Shown here piece by piece: positions 8,877 to 17,310 of a DNA stretch of 64,000 nucleotides (its first letter is position 1; each line of letters begins with the position of its first letter). The stretch comes from Achromobacter sp. AONIH1 (GTDB lineage: Bacteria > Pseudomonadota > Gammaproteobacteria > Burkholderiales > Burkholderiaceae_B), in contig NZ_CP026124.1 of NCBI RefSeq assembly GCF_002902905.1, positions 1,426,001 through 1,490,000 of the forward strand. Reading direction: 5' to 3'. Under the pieces are notes generated by a model. The model was not told where the DNA came from. It did not search any database and was given only the letters and a program-made list of their open reading frames with translations. A program made the translations under genes and the position numbers.

Positions 8877-10214
8877 ATGGACAGCTCGCTCAAGAGTATC
8901 GACCCCGACGCGCCTGGGCATGGGGTGCGCGAACAGCAGGGAGACACTAGTCCGCCATCTTCCGTGAACCGCGCGGTGATGGCCGGCGCGATTGGCAATT
9001 TCGTCGAGTGCTTCGATTGGTTCGCCTACGCGCTCTTCGCCAGCTATCTTTCGCGCCTGGTCTTTCCCTCGGGTGATCCGCTGGGAGCGTTGCTTTCAAC
9101 ATTCGCCGTCTTCGCCATCGGCTTTTTCGTGCGGCCGCTGGGGAGCTTCATCTTCGGAATCTATGCGGATCGGTATGGCCGCAAGAATGCGTTGGCCGCG
9201 ACGATTTTCCTCATGGCCACGGGAAGCCTGATGATCGCGATCGTCCCGTCCTTTCAACAGGCGGGCTGGTTGGCCCCCGCCATGCTCCTGTTGGCGCGCC
9301 TGATGCAGGGGCTTGCCATGGGCGGTGAAACATCGTCAGGCGGCAGCTATATCGTCGAATCGGCGCCCTTGCACCGTCGCGGCTTCAGCGGCAGCTTCTT
9401 CTACATCAGCGTTGGGTTGGGGACGTTATGCGCGTCGTTGACGGGAACCTTCCTGACCTATCTGCTGCCGAAGGACCAGATGGAAAGTTACGGCTGGAGA
9501 CTGGTGTTCGTGCTGGGCGCGTTGCTTGGCATCTTCGGCCTCTATCTGCGGCGCTCGATCGGAGAGTCGGAAGTTTTCAAGCGCGCCGCTCGAACCACGT
9601 CAAAGAAAGACCGGGGCAGCCTGCGCGCCGTCATGCTCAATCATTGGCCGGGCGTGTTGCGAGTCTTTTTCCTTGCGATCGGCACGACGATGGCGTTCTA
9701 TATCTGGGCTGCATACATTCCCAACCTGTTGCGAGCCAGTGGTCGCGTATCCGCATCGACATCATTTCTCGCGAGCACGTTCGGATTGATTGCCTATAGC
9801 GTGTCTATGCCTATCAGTGGCGCGCTTGCGGACCTTGTGGGTCGTCGGCTCGTGCTCGGGAGTTCGTGGCTGCTGTTCGCGGCATTGTTTATACCCATGA
9901 TTCATTATGCGCTGGGTAATCCTGAATCGCTGCCATGGATCATGGTGGCCGCGATGAGCCTGATCGGACTGGGCAGCGGCGCGGTCGCCGCCAGCTTCGC
10001 CGAGCAGTTTCCAACCAGCGTGCGCGCGATCGGCTGGGGGGTGCCCTACAACGTTTCCATTGCCGCGTTTGGCGGCACCGCACCGTATCTCGGCTCCTGG
10101 CTCGCCAGTAAAGGAATGCCCGACCTGTTCAATTGGTATGTCGTGGCGCTTTGCGTCATAAGCGGCCTGGCGGCATTCGGCCTGCGGGACCTTCGGGGAA
10201 AACCGCTGGATTGA
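8877..10214 (+). CDS. MFS transporter, metabolite:H+ symporter (MHS) family
   Basis: 445 aa with 12 predicted membrane segments. After a soluble N-terminus of about 30 residues, G-N-F-V-E-C-F-D-W-F opens helix 1 as in the ShiA/ProP/KgtP group, and A-D-R-Y-G-R-K follows helix 2 (MFS motif A). Family substrates are organic acids, betaines and similar zwitterions taken up with protons. GAAAGGCTGAGAA precedes the ATG as a weak ribosome-binding site. The gene heads a cassette with an SDR and a SolA-like oxidase, all with visibly lower GC than their surroundings. A methylated amino acid is a reasonable but unproven substrate. Confidence 0.87.
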   Translation: MDSSLKSIDPDAPGHGVREQQGDTSPPSSVNRAVMAGAIGNFVECFDWFAYALFASYLSRLVFPSGDPLGALLSTFAVFAIGFFVRPLGSFIFGIYADRYGRKNALAATIFLMATGSLMIAIVPSFQQAGWLAPAMLLLARLMQGLAMGGETSSGGSYIVESAPLHRRGFSGSFFYISVGLGTLCASLTGTFLTYLLPKDQMESYGWRLVFVLGALLGIFGLYLRRSIGESEVFKRAARTTSKKDRGSLRAVMLNHWPGVLRVFFLAIGTTMAFYIWAAYIPNLLRASGRVSASTSFLASTFGLIAYSVSMPISGALADLVGRRLVLGSSWLLFAALFIPMIHYALGNPESLPWIMVAAMSLIGLGSGAVAASFAEQFPTSVRAIGWGVPYNVSIAAFGGTAPYLGSWLASKGMPDLFNWYVVALCVISGLAAFGLRDLRGKPLD

Positions 10215-10314
10215 AATCGAAGGCGAGCCGAAGGTCCCGTGCAAGCGGCTTGCCATGCCCGGGGATGGGCGGCTCTGAGTCTTGTCCAAATAGTCAATGA
10301 AAAAGGACTTTTAC

Positions 10315-11019
10315 ATGTCAATGGAAAAAGTGGCGCTCATTTCCGCCGGCGGAAGCGGCCTGGGCGCGGCAGCCGCCAAGCGCCTGGCGACGGATGGTTT
10401 CAAGGTGGCGATTCTCTCGTCCTCCGGAAAAGGCGAAGCGCTGGCGAATGAACTGGGCGGTATCGGCGTGACCGGCTCCAATCAATCGAATGACGATTTG
10501 CAGCGCCTGGTCGATGCGGTCATGCGGCAGTGGGGGCGCATCGACGTGCTGGTCAACAGCGGCGGCCACGGGCCGCGCGGGCCGGTTCTGGAAATCACTG
10601 ACGAGCAGTGGCACCTGGGCCTGGATATCTATCTGATGAATGTCATTCGTCCGGTTCGCATCGTGGCCCCGATCATGCAGGCGCAGAAATCGGGTTCGAT
10701 CATCAATTTTTCATCGGTCGCGGCCTTCGAGCCGGTTGCGGGATTCCCGACGTCCGCGGTGTTCCGGGCAGGACTTGCCGCCTACGCAAAGGTCTTCGCG
10801 GATACCTATGCCGCCGACAACGTGCGCATGAACAACATTCAATGCGGTTGGATCGACAGCCTGCCGACGGTCATCGAGCGCCGCGATGGCGTTCCCATGA
10901 AACGCTATGGAAGCACCGCTGAAATCGCCGCGACCGTGGCGTTTCTGGCTTCCGAGGGCGGGGGTTACATCACCGGGCAGAACCTGCGGGTCGATGGCGG
11001 CCTGGGACGCTCCATATAG
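10315..11019 (+). CDS. SDR-fold oxidoreductase with altered catalytic motif
   Basis: 234 aa from ATG 10315, which has AGGA at 10304-10307; an ATG at 10297 would add 6 residues without a better site. The cofactor loop is S-A-G-G-S-G-L-G rather than the usual TGxxxGxG, and V-N-S-G-G replaces NNAG. Ser of N-F-S-S-V is present. Where classical SDRs have Y-x-x-x-K-A-G-L this protein reads S-A-V-F-R-A-G-L, so both the catalytic Tyr and Lys are absent. A Gly-rich C-terminus (G-Y-I-T-G-Q-N-L-R-V-D-G-G) is normal. It is probably co-transcribed with the transporter. Activity may be altered or lost; homologues with the same change seem to exist, from memory. Confidence 0.82.
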   Translation: MSMEKVALISAGGSGLGAAAAKRLATDGFKVAILSSSGKGEALANELGGIGVTGSNQSNDDLQRLVDAVMRQWGRIDVLVNSGGHGPRGPVLEITDEQWHLGLDIYLMNVIRPVRIVAPIMQAQKSGSIINFSSVAAFEPVAGFPTSAVFRAGLAAYAKVFADTYAADNVRMNNIQCGWIDSLPTVIERRDGVPMKRYGSTAEIAATVAFLASEGGGYITGQNLRVDGGLGRSI

Positions 11020-11054
11020 CGTCGAGCCAGAGGGGGCTGTGCGGCGCGCAGCCC

Positions 11055-12194
11055 TCAGGCCGGAAATCGGTCGATGCGGAATCGCGAGATGTCCTGCTCC
11101 GTGTCACCGCTGATCGCCAGGTCGGCAGCGATCTCGCCGACGACGCCGGCGAACTTGAAGCCATGCCCCGAGCACGGAGAGACGACCACGATGCGATCGT
11201 CCTCCGGTGACGTGTCGATGATGAAATCCGTATCCGGGGTCATGGTGTACAGGCACGTCTTCATGCCAAGCAGCGGGCCGGCGCCTTCGGGCATGTAGCG
11301 TTCAAGATAGTCGCGCGTGTGGTTTTCATCTGGCGCCGATGCGTCTTGTCGCGCCAGATCGGCATGCTGGATCTGCCCGGTTCCATAGTGCGAGCCACAC
11401 TTCAGGCCGACATCGCCAAAGTCCGGGAAGCCGTAGAAGAAATCGCGCCCGTCATCAATCATGAAGACGGGCAGCGCGCCGGACTTGAACAGCTCGGGCC
11501 GCTTGGGTCGGTACCAGCAGGAGACCGCCCGCGTGAGCGTGAGCGTGGACTTCAGGGATGGCACCAGATCGCTCGTCCACGGCCCCGCGCAGACGACCAC
11601 CGATCCGGCTTCGATGGCGCGCCCGTCGTCCAGGACCAGTCGCACGACGCCGGCCCGGGGCTCGATGGCCAGCACGCGCGCGTTCGTCACGACTTGCGCT
11701 CCCTGGGCGATCGCATGGCGGATATGCAGTGCATTGATGGCATCGGACCGCAGGATCCCGGCATCCGGCTGCCAGACCGAGGAATAGTCTTGCGGCAATT
11801 CAATGGCGGGATAGCGGCGCTGAACTTCGCGCGGGCTCAGCACCTCGTGGTCCAGTCCATATTGCTCGCTCGCCTTGAGCGTGCCCGCCACCAATCGGCT
11901 GCCTGGCATGCCCATCTCCAGGATCCCGGAAGTCAGCAGCAGCGTTTCACCCGTCAACTGCTCGAGCTCGCGCCAATACGCGTAGGCGCGCCGCAGCAAT
12001 GGCACGTATTGCGGACTTTCCGAGTAGCCCAGGCGGATCGCCCGCGACTCCCCGTGCGACGAGCCGCGATCGTGCCCCGGCTGGAACCGTTCGATGCCGA
12101 TGACGCGCTGGCCGCGTTCCGCGAGCTGAAAAAGCGTCGCGGCGCCCATTGCGCCCAGGCCGATCACGGCCACATCATGGATAGATTCTTGCAT
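11055..12194 (-). CDS. solA: SolA-like FAD amine oxidase (monomeric sarcosine oxidase / N-methyltryptophan oxidase)
   Basis: 379 aa from ATG 12194 with GGAG five bases upstream; the longer frame would run through the repeat region. The dinucleotide motif V-I-G-L-G-A-M-G-A-A is at 10-19 and G-S-S-H-G-E-S-R at 44-51. Cys314 in C-L-Y-T-M-T-P-D matches the cysteine that binds FAD covalently in sarcosine oxidase, and S-G-H-G-F-K at 342-347 supplies the conserved active-site Lys. The family oxidises N-methyl amino acids to the amine plus formaldehyde and H2O2. The gene converges on the SDR gene. The formaldehyde could ultimately feed formate to the neighbouring formate dehydrogenase, but this is inference. 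Confidence 0.87.
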   Translation of the reverse strand: MQESIHDVAVIGLGAMGAATLFQLAERGQRVIGIERFQPGHDRGSSHGESRAIRLGYSESPQYVPLLRRAYAYWRELEQLTGETLLLTSGILEMGMPGSRLVAGTLKASEQYGLDHEVLSPREVQRRYPAIELPQDYSSVWQPDAGILRSDAINALHIRHAIAQGAQVVTNARVLAIEPRAGVVRLVLDDGRAIEAGSVVVCAGPWTSDLVPSLKSTLTLTRAVSCWYRPKRPELFKSGALPVFMIDDGRDFFYGFPDFGDVGLKCGSHYGTGQIQHADLARQDASAPDENHTRDYLERYMPEGAGPLLGMKTCLYTMTPDTDFIIDTSPEDDRIVVVSPCSGHGFKFAGVVGEIAADLAISGDTEQDISRFRIDRFPA

Positions 12195-12294
12195 CTCGTC
12201 TCCAGGATCCTTGAACCCGTCGCCTTTGCGTGGCGAGTCACAGCGGCAAGCCGTGGCAACGTGGATGGATCGGATGGTACGAGTGGAGAAATTT

Positions 12295-12319
12295 CGCGTC
12301 GAATATATTCGCGCGATGG
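12295..12319. repeat. short direct repeat R2, right copy, with 12-bp palindrome
   Basis: 22 of 25 bases match 8641-8665. This copy contains a perfect palindrome CGAATATATTCG at 12300-12311 that is broken in the left copy. It lies upstream of the SolA-like gene and could be part of that gene's promoter or operator. Confidence 0.55.
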
Positions 12320-12352
12320 TTGCAAGACCGGCGCGATATCGGCGATTGCGGC

Positions 12353-12456
12353 GGCGCACCAATGGATTGGCAGGGGGCGCCGGCATTGGTAACAGTCTCG
12401 CGATCATCCAAAATCCGTGAAAAACCGGGATCAGGCCGTCAAATTCCCGGTTTGCG
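12353..12456. repeat. right copy of about 104-bp imperfect direct repeat (R1)
   Basis: Partner of 8481-8584. Its inverted repeat is AAACCGGG (12422-12429) / CCCGGTTT (12446-12453). Relative to the left copy, A12424-T12451 replaces a G-C pair on both arms, and G12429-C12446 repairs a G.G mismatch. The 395-bp gap 12195-12589 between the SolA-like gene and fdnG contains R2, this repeat and a TATACT at 12499-12504; no gene was found in it. Confidence 0.85.
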
Positions 12457-12589
12457 GCTCGTCCGCCCGGCCCGTGGCGCGGGGACGGGTTATGGGCATA
12501 TACTTCGCGTTAAATATCCTTGGAATTCGTAGGGCTTTCCCGTCGGGCCGGCCCTTGGCTTCCGTCACTCACCCGGAGAGGAGTGTTTC

Positions 12590-15500
12590 ATGGTCAACAT
12601 GAACCGCCGCCAGTTCTTCAAGGTGACAGGTGCGACGCTGGCAGGCTCCAGTCTGGCATTGCTGGGGGCTGCCCCCGGCACGGCCATGGCGGAAGTCCGT
12701 CAGTACAAGCTTGCGCGCATGACCGAAACGCGCAATACCTGTCCCTACTGTTCGGTCGCCTGTGGCCTGCTGATGTACGGCCTGGGCGATGGCGCCAAGA
12801 ATGCGCGCGCCAGCATCGTCCACATCGAGGGCGATCCCGATCACCCGGTCAACCGCGGCACGCTCTGTCCCAAGGGCGCGGCCCTGATCGACTTCATCCA
12901 TAGTCCCAACCGCCTGAAGTACCCGGAATACCGGGCGCCCGGTACGGACAAGTGGGTGCGGATGTCGTGGGACGACGCCCTGACGCGCATCACCAAGCTC
13001 ATGAAGGCCGACCGCGACGCCAACTTCGTCGAGAAGACGGAAGACGGCAAGACGGTCAACCGGTGGCTGACCACCGGCATGCTGGCCGCCTCGGCAAGCA
13101 GCAACGAGGTGGGCTACATCACGCACAAGACCGTGCGCAGCATGGGGATGTTGGCATTCGATAACCAAGCCCGTGTCTGACATGGCCCGACGGTGGCAGG
13201 TCTTGCCCCGACGTTTGGCCGTGGAGCGATGACGAACCATTGGGTCGACATCAAGAACGCGGACGTAGTACTGATCATGGGCGGAAATGCCGCCGAGGCC
13301 CACCCTTGCGGGTTCAAATGGGTCACGGAAGCCAAAGCCCACAACAAGGCGAAACTCATCGTCGTGGACCCGCGCTTCACGCGCTCGGCGTCCGTGGCGG
13401 ACTTTTACGCGCCCATACGCACCGGCACCGACATCATCTTCCTGGGTGGCGTCATCAAGTACCTGTTGGATCACGACAAGATCCAGCACGAGTACGTGCG
13501 CAACTACACCGACTTTTCCTTCATCGTGCGCGAAGACTTCGCGTTCGACGCGGGCCTGTACTCGGGCTACAACGCCGAGAAACGCAGCTATGACAAGTCG
13601 AGCTGGGACTACGAGCGCGGCGACGACGGCTACGTCAAGACCGATCCCACGCTGGAACACCCGCGCTGCGTCTACCAGCTGCTGAAGAAGCACTACTCGC
13701 GCTACACCGAGGAAATGGTCGAGCGCGTCTGCGGCACGCCCAAGGACAAGTTCCTGAAGGTCTGCGACATGCTGGCCTCGACGGCGACCAAGGATCGCGC
13801 CGCCACCATCCTGTACGCGCTGGGCTGGACGCAGCACTCCATCGGCTCGCAGATCATCCGTACCGGCGCGATGGTGCAGCTGCTGCTGGGCAATATCGGC
13901 ATCGCCGGCGGCGGCATGAACGCGCTGCGCGGGCACTCGAACATCCAGGGCCTGACCGATCTGGGCCTGATGTCGAACCTGCTGCCCGGCTACATGACGC
14001 TGCCCAACGAGCCCGAGCAGGACTACGGCAAGTACATCGCCGCGCGCGCCTCCAAGCCGCTGCGTCCGAACCAGCTCAGCTATTGGCAGAACTACGCCAA
14101 GTTCCACGTCAGCCTGATGAAGGCCTGGTGGGGCAAGGCCGCCACGGCCGAGAACAACTGGGCCTTCGACTACCTGCCCAAGCTCGACAAGCTCTACGAC
14201 ATGCTGCAGGTCTACGAGCTGATGAACCAGGGCAAGATGAACGGCTACCTGGCGCAGGGCTTCAACCCGCTGGCCGCCGCGCCCAACAAGGCCAAGCTGA
14301 CCGCGGGCTTCTCCAAGCTCAAGTACCTGGTCATCATGGACCCGCTGGTCACGGAGACCTCCGAGTTCTGGCGCAACGCGGGCGAGGCCAATGACGTGGA
14401 TCCGAGCAAGATCCAGACCGAGGTCTTCCGCCTGCCGACCACCTGTTTCGCCGAGGAAGACGGCGCGCTGGTGAACTCCGGGCGCTGGCTGCAATGGCAC
14501 TGGAAGGGCGCCGAACCCCCGGGCGAGGCCAAGAGCGACATCGAGATCATGTCGCTGATCTTCACGCGCCTGCGCAAGATGTACCAGGACGAGGGCGGCA
14601 AGTACCCCGATCCCATCGTCAACCTGTCGTGGCCGTATTCCAACCCGCAGAGTCCGACGGCCGAGGAACTGGCCAAGGAATACTCGGGCAAGGCGCTGGC
14701 CGACCTGGCCGATCCCAAGGATCCGACCAAGATCACGCGCAAGGCCGGCGAGCAGCTGGCCGCCTTCGCCGAGCTGCGCGACGACGGTTCCACCGCCAGC
14801 GGCTGCTGGATCTTCGCCGGCGCCTGGAGCCCGGCGGGCAACCTGATGGCGCGTCGCGACAACAGCGATCCCACCGGCATCGGCCAGACCCTGAACTGGG
14901 CTTGGGCGTGGCCGGCCAACCGCCGCATTCTCTACAACCGCGCGTCCTGTGACGTGTCGGGCAAGCCCTTCGACCCGCGCCGCAGCCTGATTTCCTGGAA
15001 CGGCAAGAGCTGGGGCGGCGCCGACATCCCGGACTTCAAGGCCGACGAGAATCCGGAAGGCGGCATGGGGCCGTTCATCATGAACCCCGAGGGCGTGGCG
15101 CGCTTCTTCGCCCGCGCGGGCATGGCCGAGGGTCCGTTCCCCGAGCACTACGAGCCGTTCGAGACGCCGCTGGGCTACAACCCGCTGCATCCCAAGGCCA
15201 AGGGCGTGACCAGCAACCCGGCCGCGCGCGTGTTCAAGGACGACCTGGCGGCGATGGGCACGGTGGACAAGTTCCCGTTCGTGGCCACCACCTACCGCCT
15301 GACCGAGCACTTCCACTACTGGACCAAGAACGTCCGCATCAACGCGATCCTGCAGCCCGAGCAGTTCGTCGAGATCGGCGAGGCGATGGCCAAGGAATTG
15401 GGCATCGCCAACGGCCAGCGCGTGAAGGTGTCCTCGAACCGCGGCTACATCAAGGCCGTGGCGCTGGTGACCAAGCGGCTGCGCGCGCTGACGATCGAAG

Positions 15501-15658
15501 GCAAGACCGTGCACCACGTGGGCATCCCGATCCACTGGGGCTTCGTGGGCATCGCCAAGCCGGGCTTCCTGACCAACACCCTGACGCCGTTCGTGGGCGA
15601 CGGGAACTCCCAGACGCCGGAGTTCAAGTCGTTCCTGGTCAACGTCGAGAAGGCATAA
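12590..15658 (+). CDS. fdnG: formate dehydrogenase-N alpha subunit, selenoprotein (in-frame TGA = Sec197)
   Basis: One 1022-residue protein read through the TGA at 13178-13180. Sequence before the TGA (M-L-A-F-D-N-Q-A-R-V) and after it (H-G-P-T-V-A-G-L-A-P-T-F-G-R-G-A-M-T-N-H-W) is continuous in frame and matches E. coli FdnG around Sec196. A Tat signal (N-R-R-Q-F-F-K) exports the folded enzyme. C51, C54, C58 and C93 bind a [4Fe-4S] cluster, and the rest is the bis-MGD molybdenum/tungsten domain. It oxidises formate to CO2 in the periplasm and passes electrons to the FeS and cytochrome b subunits. AGGAG 7 bases upstream sets the start. Length is close to E. coli FdnG (about 1015). The gene heads the fdn operon. 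Confidence 0.95.
13178..13220 (+). promoter_or_regulatory. bacterial SECIS element with Sec UGA codon
   Basis: UGA at 13178-13180 is followed by a hairpin: C13191-G13193 pair with C13208-G13210, U13194 is bulged, G13195-A13198 pair with U13204-C13207, and the loop is GGUCU (13199-13203). Counting from the U of UGA, the bulge is U17 and the loop holds G23 and U24, the positions known to contact SelB in the E. coli fdhF/fdnG elements. GGCC at 13184-13187 and 13217-13220 could add a lower stem. It recruits SelB-GTP-Sec-tRNA for decoding. Confidence 0.93.
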
Positions 15659-15670
15659 CAGGAGACCGAC

Positions 15671-16570
15671 ATGGCTATGCAATCCCTGGACATCAAGCGG
15701 CGCTCCGCCACCACCACCCCGCCGCCCGGCGTCCGCGAGCCGTCCGTCGGCTCGGTCGCCAAGCTGATCGACGTTTCCAAGTGCATCGGCTGCAAGGCCT
15801 GCCAGGCCGCGTGCATGGAATGGAACGACCTGCGCGACGAGGTCGGCACCAACGTGGGCGTCTATGACAACCCGGCCGACCTGACCGAGCATTCCTGGAC
15901 CGTCATGCGCTTCTCCGAATACGAGAACACGCAGGGCGACCTGGAATGGCTGATCCGCAAGGACGGCTGCATGCACTGCGAGGATCCCGGCTGCCTGAAG
16001 GCCTGTCCTTCGCCGGGCGCGATCATCCAGTACAACAACGGCATCGTGGACTTCCACGAAGAGAACTGCATCGGTTGCGGCTACTGCATCACCGGCTGTC
16101 CGTTCAACGTGCCGCGCATCTCGAAGAAGGACAACAAGGCCTACAAGTGCACCCTGTGCTCCGACCGCGTCGCGGTCGGCCAGGAGCCGGCCTGCGTGAA
16201 GTCCTGTCCCACCGGCGCCATCGTGTTCGGCACCAAGGAGGACATGAAGCAGCACGCGGCCGAGCGCATCGAGGACCTGAAGTCGCGCGGCTTCGAGCAG
16301 GCCGGGCTGTACGACCCGCAGGGCGTGGGCGGCACCCACGTCATGTACGTGCTGCACCACGCCGACCAGCCGGGGCTGTACCACGGGCTGCCGAAGGATC
16401 CGCACATCAGCCCGATGGTGTCGTTGTGGAAGGGCATCGCCAAGCCTTTGGGCGTGGCGGCGATGGCGCTGACCGCGCTGGCGGGCTTCTTCCACTACGC
16501 CCGCGTCGGCCGCAACGAGGTGCACGAGGAAGACGAACGCAAGGCCGAAGAGGAGGCTCGCCATGAGTGA
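15671..16570 (+). CDS. fdxH: formate dehydrogenase beta (iron-sulfur) subunit
   Basis: 299 aa. Sixteen cysteines in four ferredoxin-type groups (38-48, 100-112, 133-143, 160-179) carry four [4Fe-4S] clusters that wire the alpha subunit to the cytochrome. One hydrophobic segment near 255-278 ([12 protein letters not shown]) anchors it in the membrane with the globular part outside, as in E. coli FdnH. There is no own Tat signal; it is normally exported with the alpha subunit. GGAG lies 7 bases before the ATG, 12 bp after fdnG, and the stop overlaps the gamma gene by 8 bp. Confidence 0.95.
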   Translation: MAMQSLDIKRRSATTTPPPGVREPSVGSVAKLIDVSKCIGCKACQAACMEWNDLRDEVGTNVGVYDNPADLTEHSWTVMRFSEYENTQGDLEWLIRKDGCMHCEDPGCLKACPSPGAIIQYNNGIVDFHEENCIGCGYCITGCPFNVPRISKKDNKAYKCTLCSDRVAVGQEPACVKSCPTGAIVFGTKEDMKQHAAERIEDLKSRGFEQAGLYDPQGVGGTHVMYVLHHADQPGLYHGLPKDPHISPMVSLWKGIAKPLGVAAMALTALAGFFHYARVGRNEVHEEDERKAEEEARHE

Positions 16571-17222
16571 CAGCCAATCCCGCGACCACCGCGGCAACCG
16601 CCTGATCAAGCGCTACTCGCCCGGTGAACGCACCAACCACTGGGCCATCGCGCTGACCTTCATCCTGCTGGCGCTGTCCGGCCTGGCGCTGTTCCATCCA
16701 GCCTTCTTCTGGCTCTCGAACCTGTTCGGCGGCGGTCCCTGGACCCGCATCCTGCATCCGTTCATCGGGCTGGTGATGTTCTTCTGCTTCGTGGTCTTCG
16801 CAGGCCACATGTGGCGCAACAACATCATGACGAAGGCCGACCGCCAGTGGCTGAGCCAGCTGGACGACGTGATCGACAACCGCGAGGAAAAGCTGCCCGA
16901 GGTCGGCAAGTACAACGCCGGCCAGAAGCTGCTGTTCTACGTGCTGATCCTGTGCATGCTGGGCCTGTTCGTCAGCGGCATCGTGATCTGGCGCGAATAC
17001 TTCGCGTTCTACTTCCCGATCTGGGCCATCCGCGCCGCCTCGGTGCTGCATGCCGTTTGTGCGCTGGTGCTGATTTGCGCGATCATTGTGCATATTTACG
17101 CGGCGATCTGGGTCAAGGGTTCCTTGACGGCGATGCTGCGGGGCCATGTGACGGCAGGCTGGGCGTGGAAGCATCATCGCGCCTGGTTCCGCGAGCAGCT
17201 CAGGAAGCCCGCGGGCAAGTAG
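16563..17222 (+). CDS. fdnI: formate dehydrogenase gamma subunit (cytochrome b556)
   Basis: 219 aa with four predicted membrane helices. G-E-R-T-N-H-W near residue 21, with His26, and later H-P-F-I-G-L and H-A-V-C-A histidines fit the FdnI/FdoI di-heme cytochrome b, which takes electrons from the FeS subunit and reduces quinone. The start ATG lies inside the end of the beta gene (8-bp overlap), so translation is coupled. A strong hairpin follows the stop and separates this three-gene enzyme unit from fdhE-selAB. Confidence 0.94.
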   Translation: MSDSQSRDHRGNRLIKRYSPGERTNHWAIALTFILLALSGLALFHPAFFWLSNLFGGGPWTRILHPFIGLVMFFCFVVFAGHMWRNNIMTKADRQWLSQLDDVIDNREEKLPEVGKYNAGQKLLFYVLILCMLGLFVSGIVIWREYFAFYFPIWAIRAASVLHAVCALVLICAIIVHIYAAIWVKGSLTAMLRGHVTAGWAWKHHRAWFREQLRKPAGK

Positions 17223-17251
17223 CCCGTCGCCTTCCCCGACCGGACCGGTCG

Positions 17252-17299
17252 CACGGCTGCCCGTCCCCCACGCGGGGCGGGCAGCCGTGTTCGTTTTCT
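17252..17299 (+). terminator. intrinsic terminator-like hairpin between fdnI and fdhE
   Basis: CACGGCTGCCCG (17252-17263) pairs perfectly with CGGGCAGCCGTG (17278-17289). CCCC/GGGG extends the stem inside, and the T-rich tail TTCGTTTTCT follows. The tail is interrupted, so partial termination is likely. This would give more structural enzyme than accessory proteins from one transcript. Confidence 0.65.
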
Positions 17300-17310
17300 T
17301 GGAGACGCAA

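Noticed and set aside
12590..13180. Truncated molybdopterin oxidoreductase or pseudogene ending at TGA 13178
   Set aside because: The frame continues without shift, the flanking residues match FdnG around Sec, and a canonical SECIS plus all sel genes are present. The stop is a selenocysteine codon.
12569..16609. Very long (1346-codon) open frame on the minus strand
   Set aside because: It is antisense to fdnG/fdxH, with His/Val/Leu/Gly-rich composition typical of shadow frames in GC-rich DNA. No domain or ribosome-binding site.
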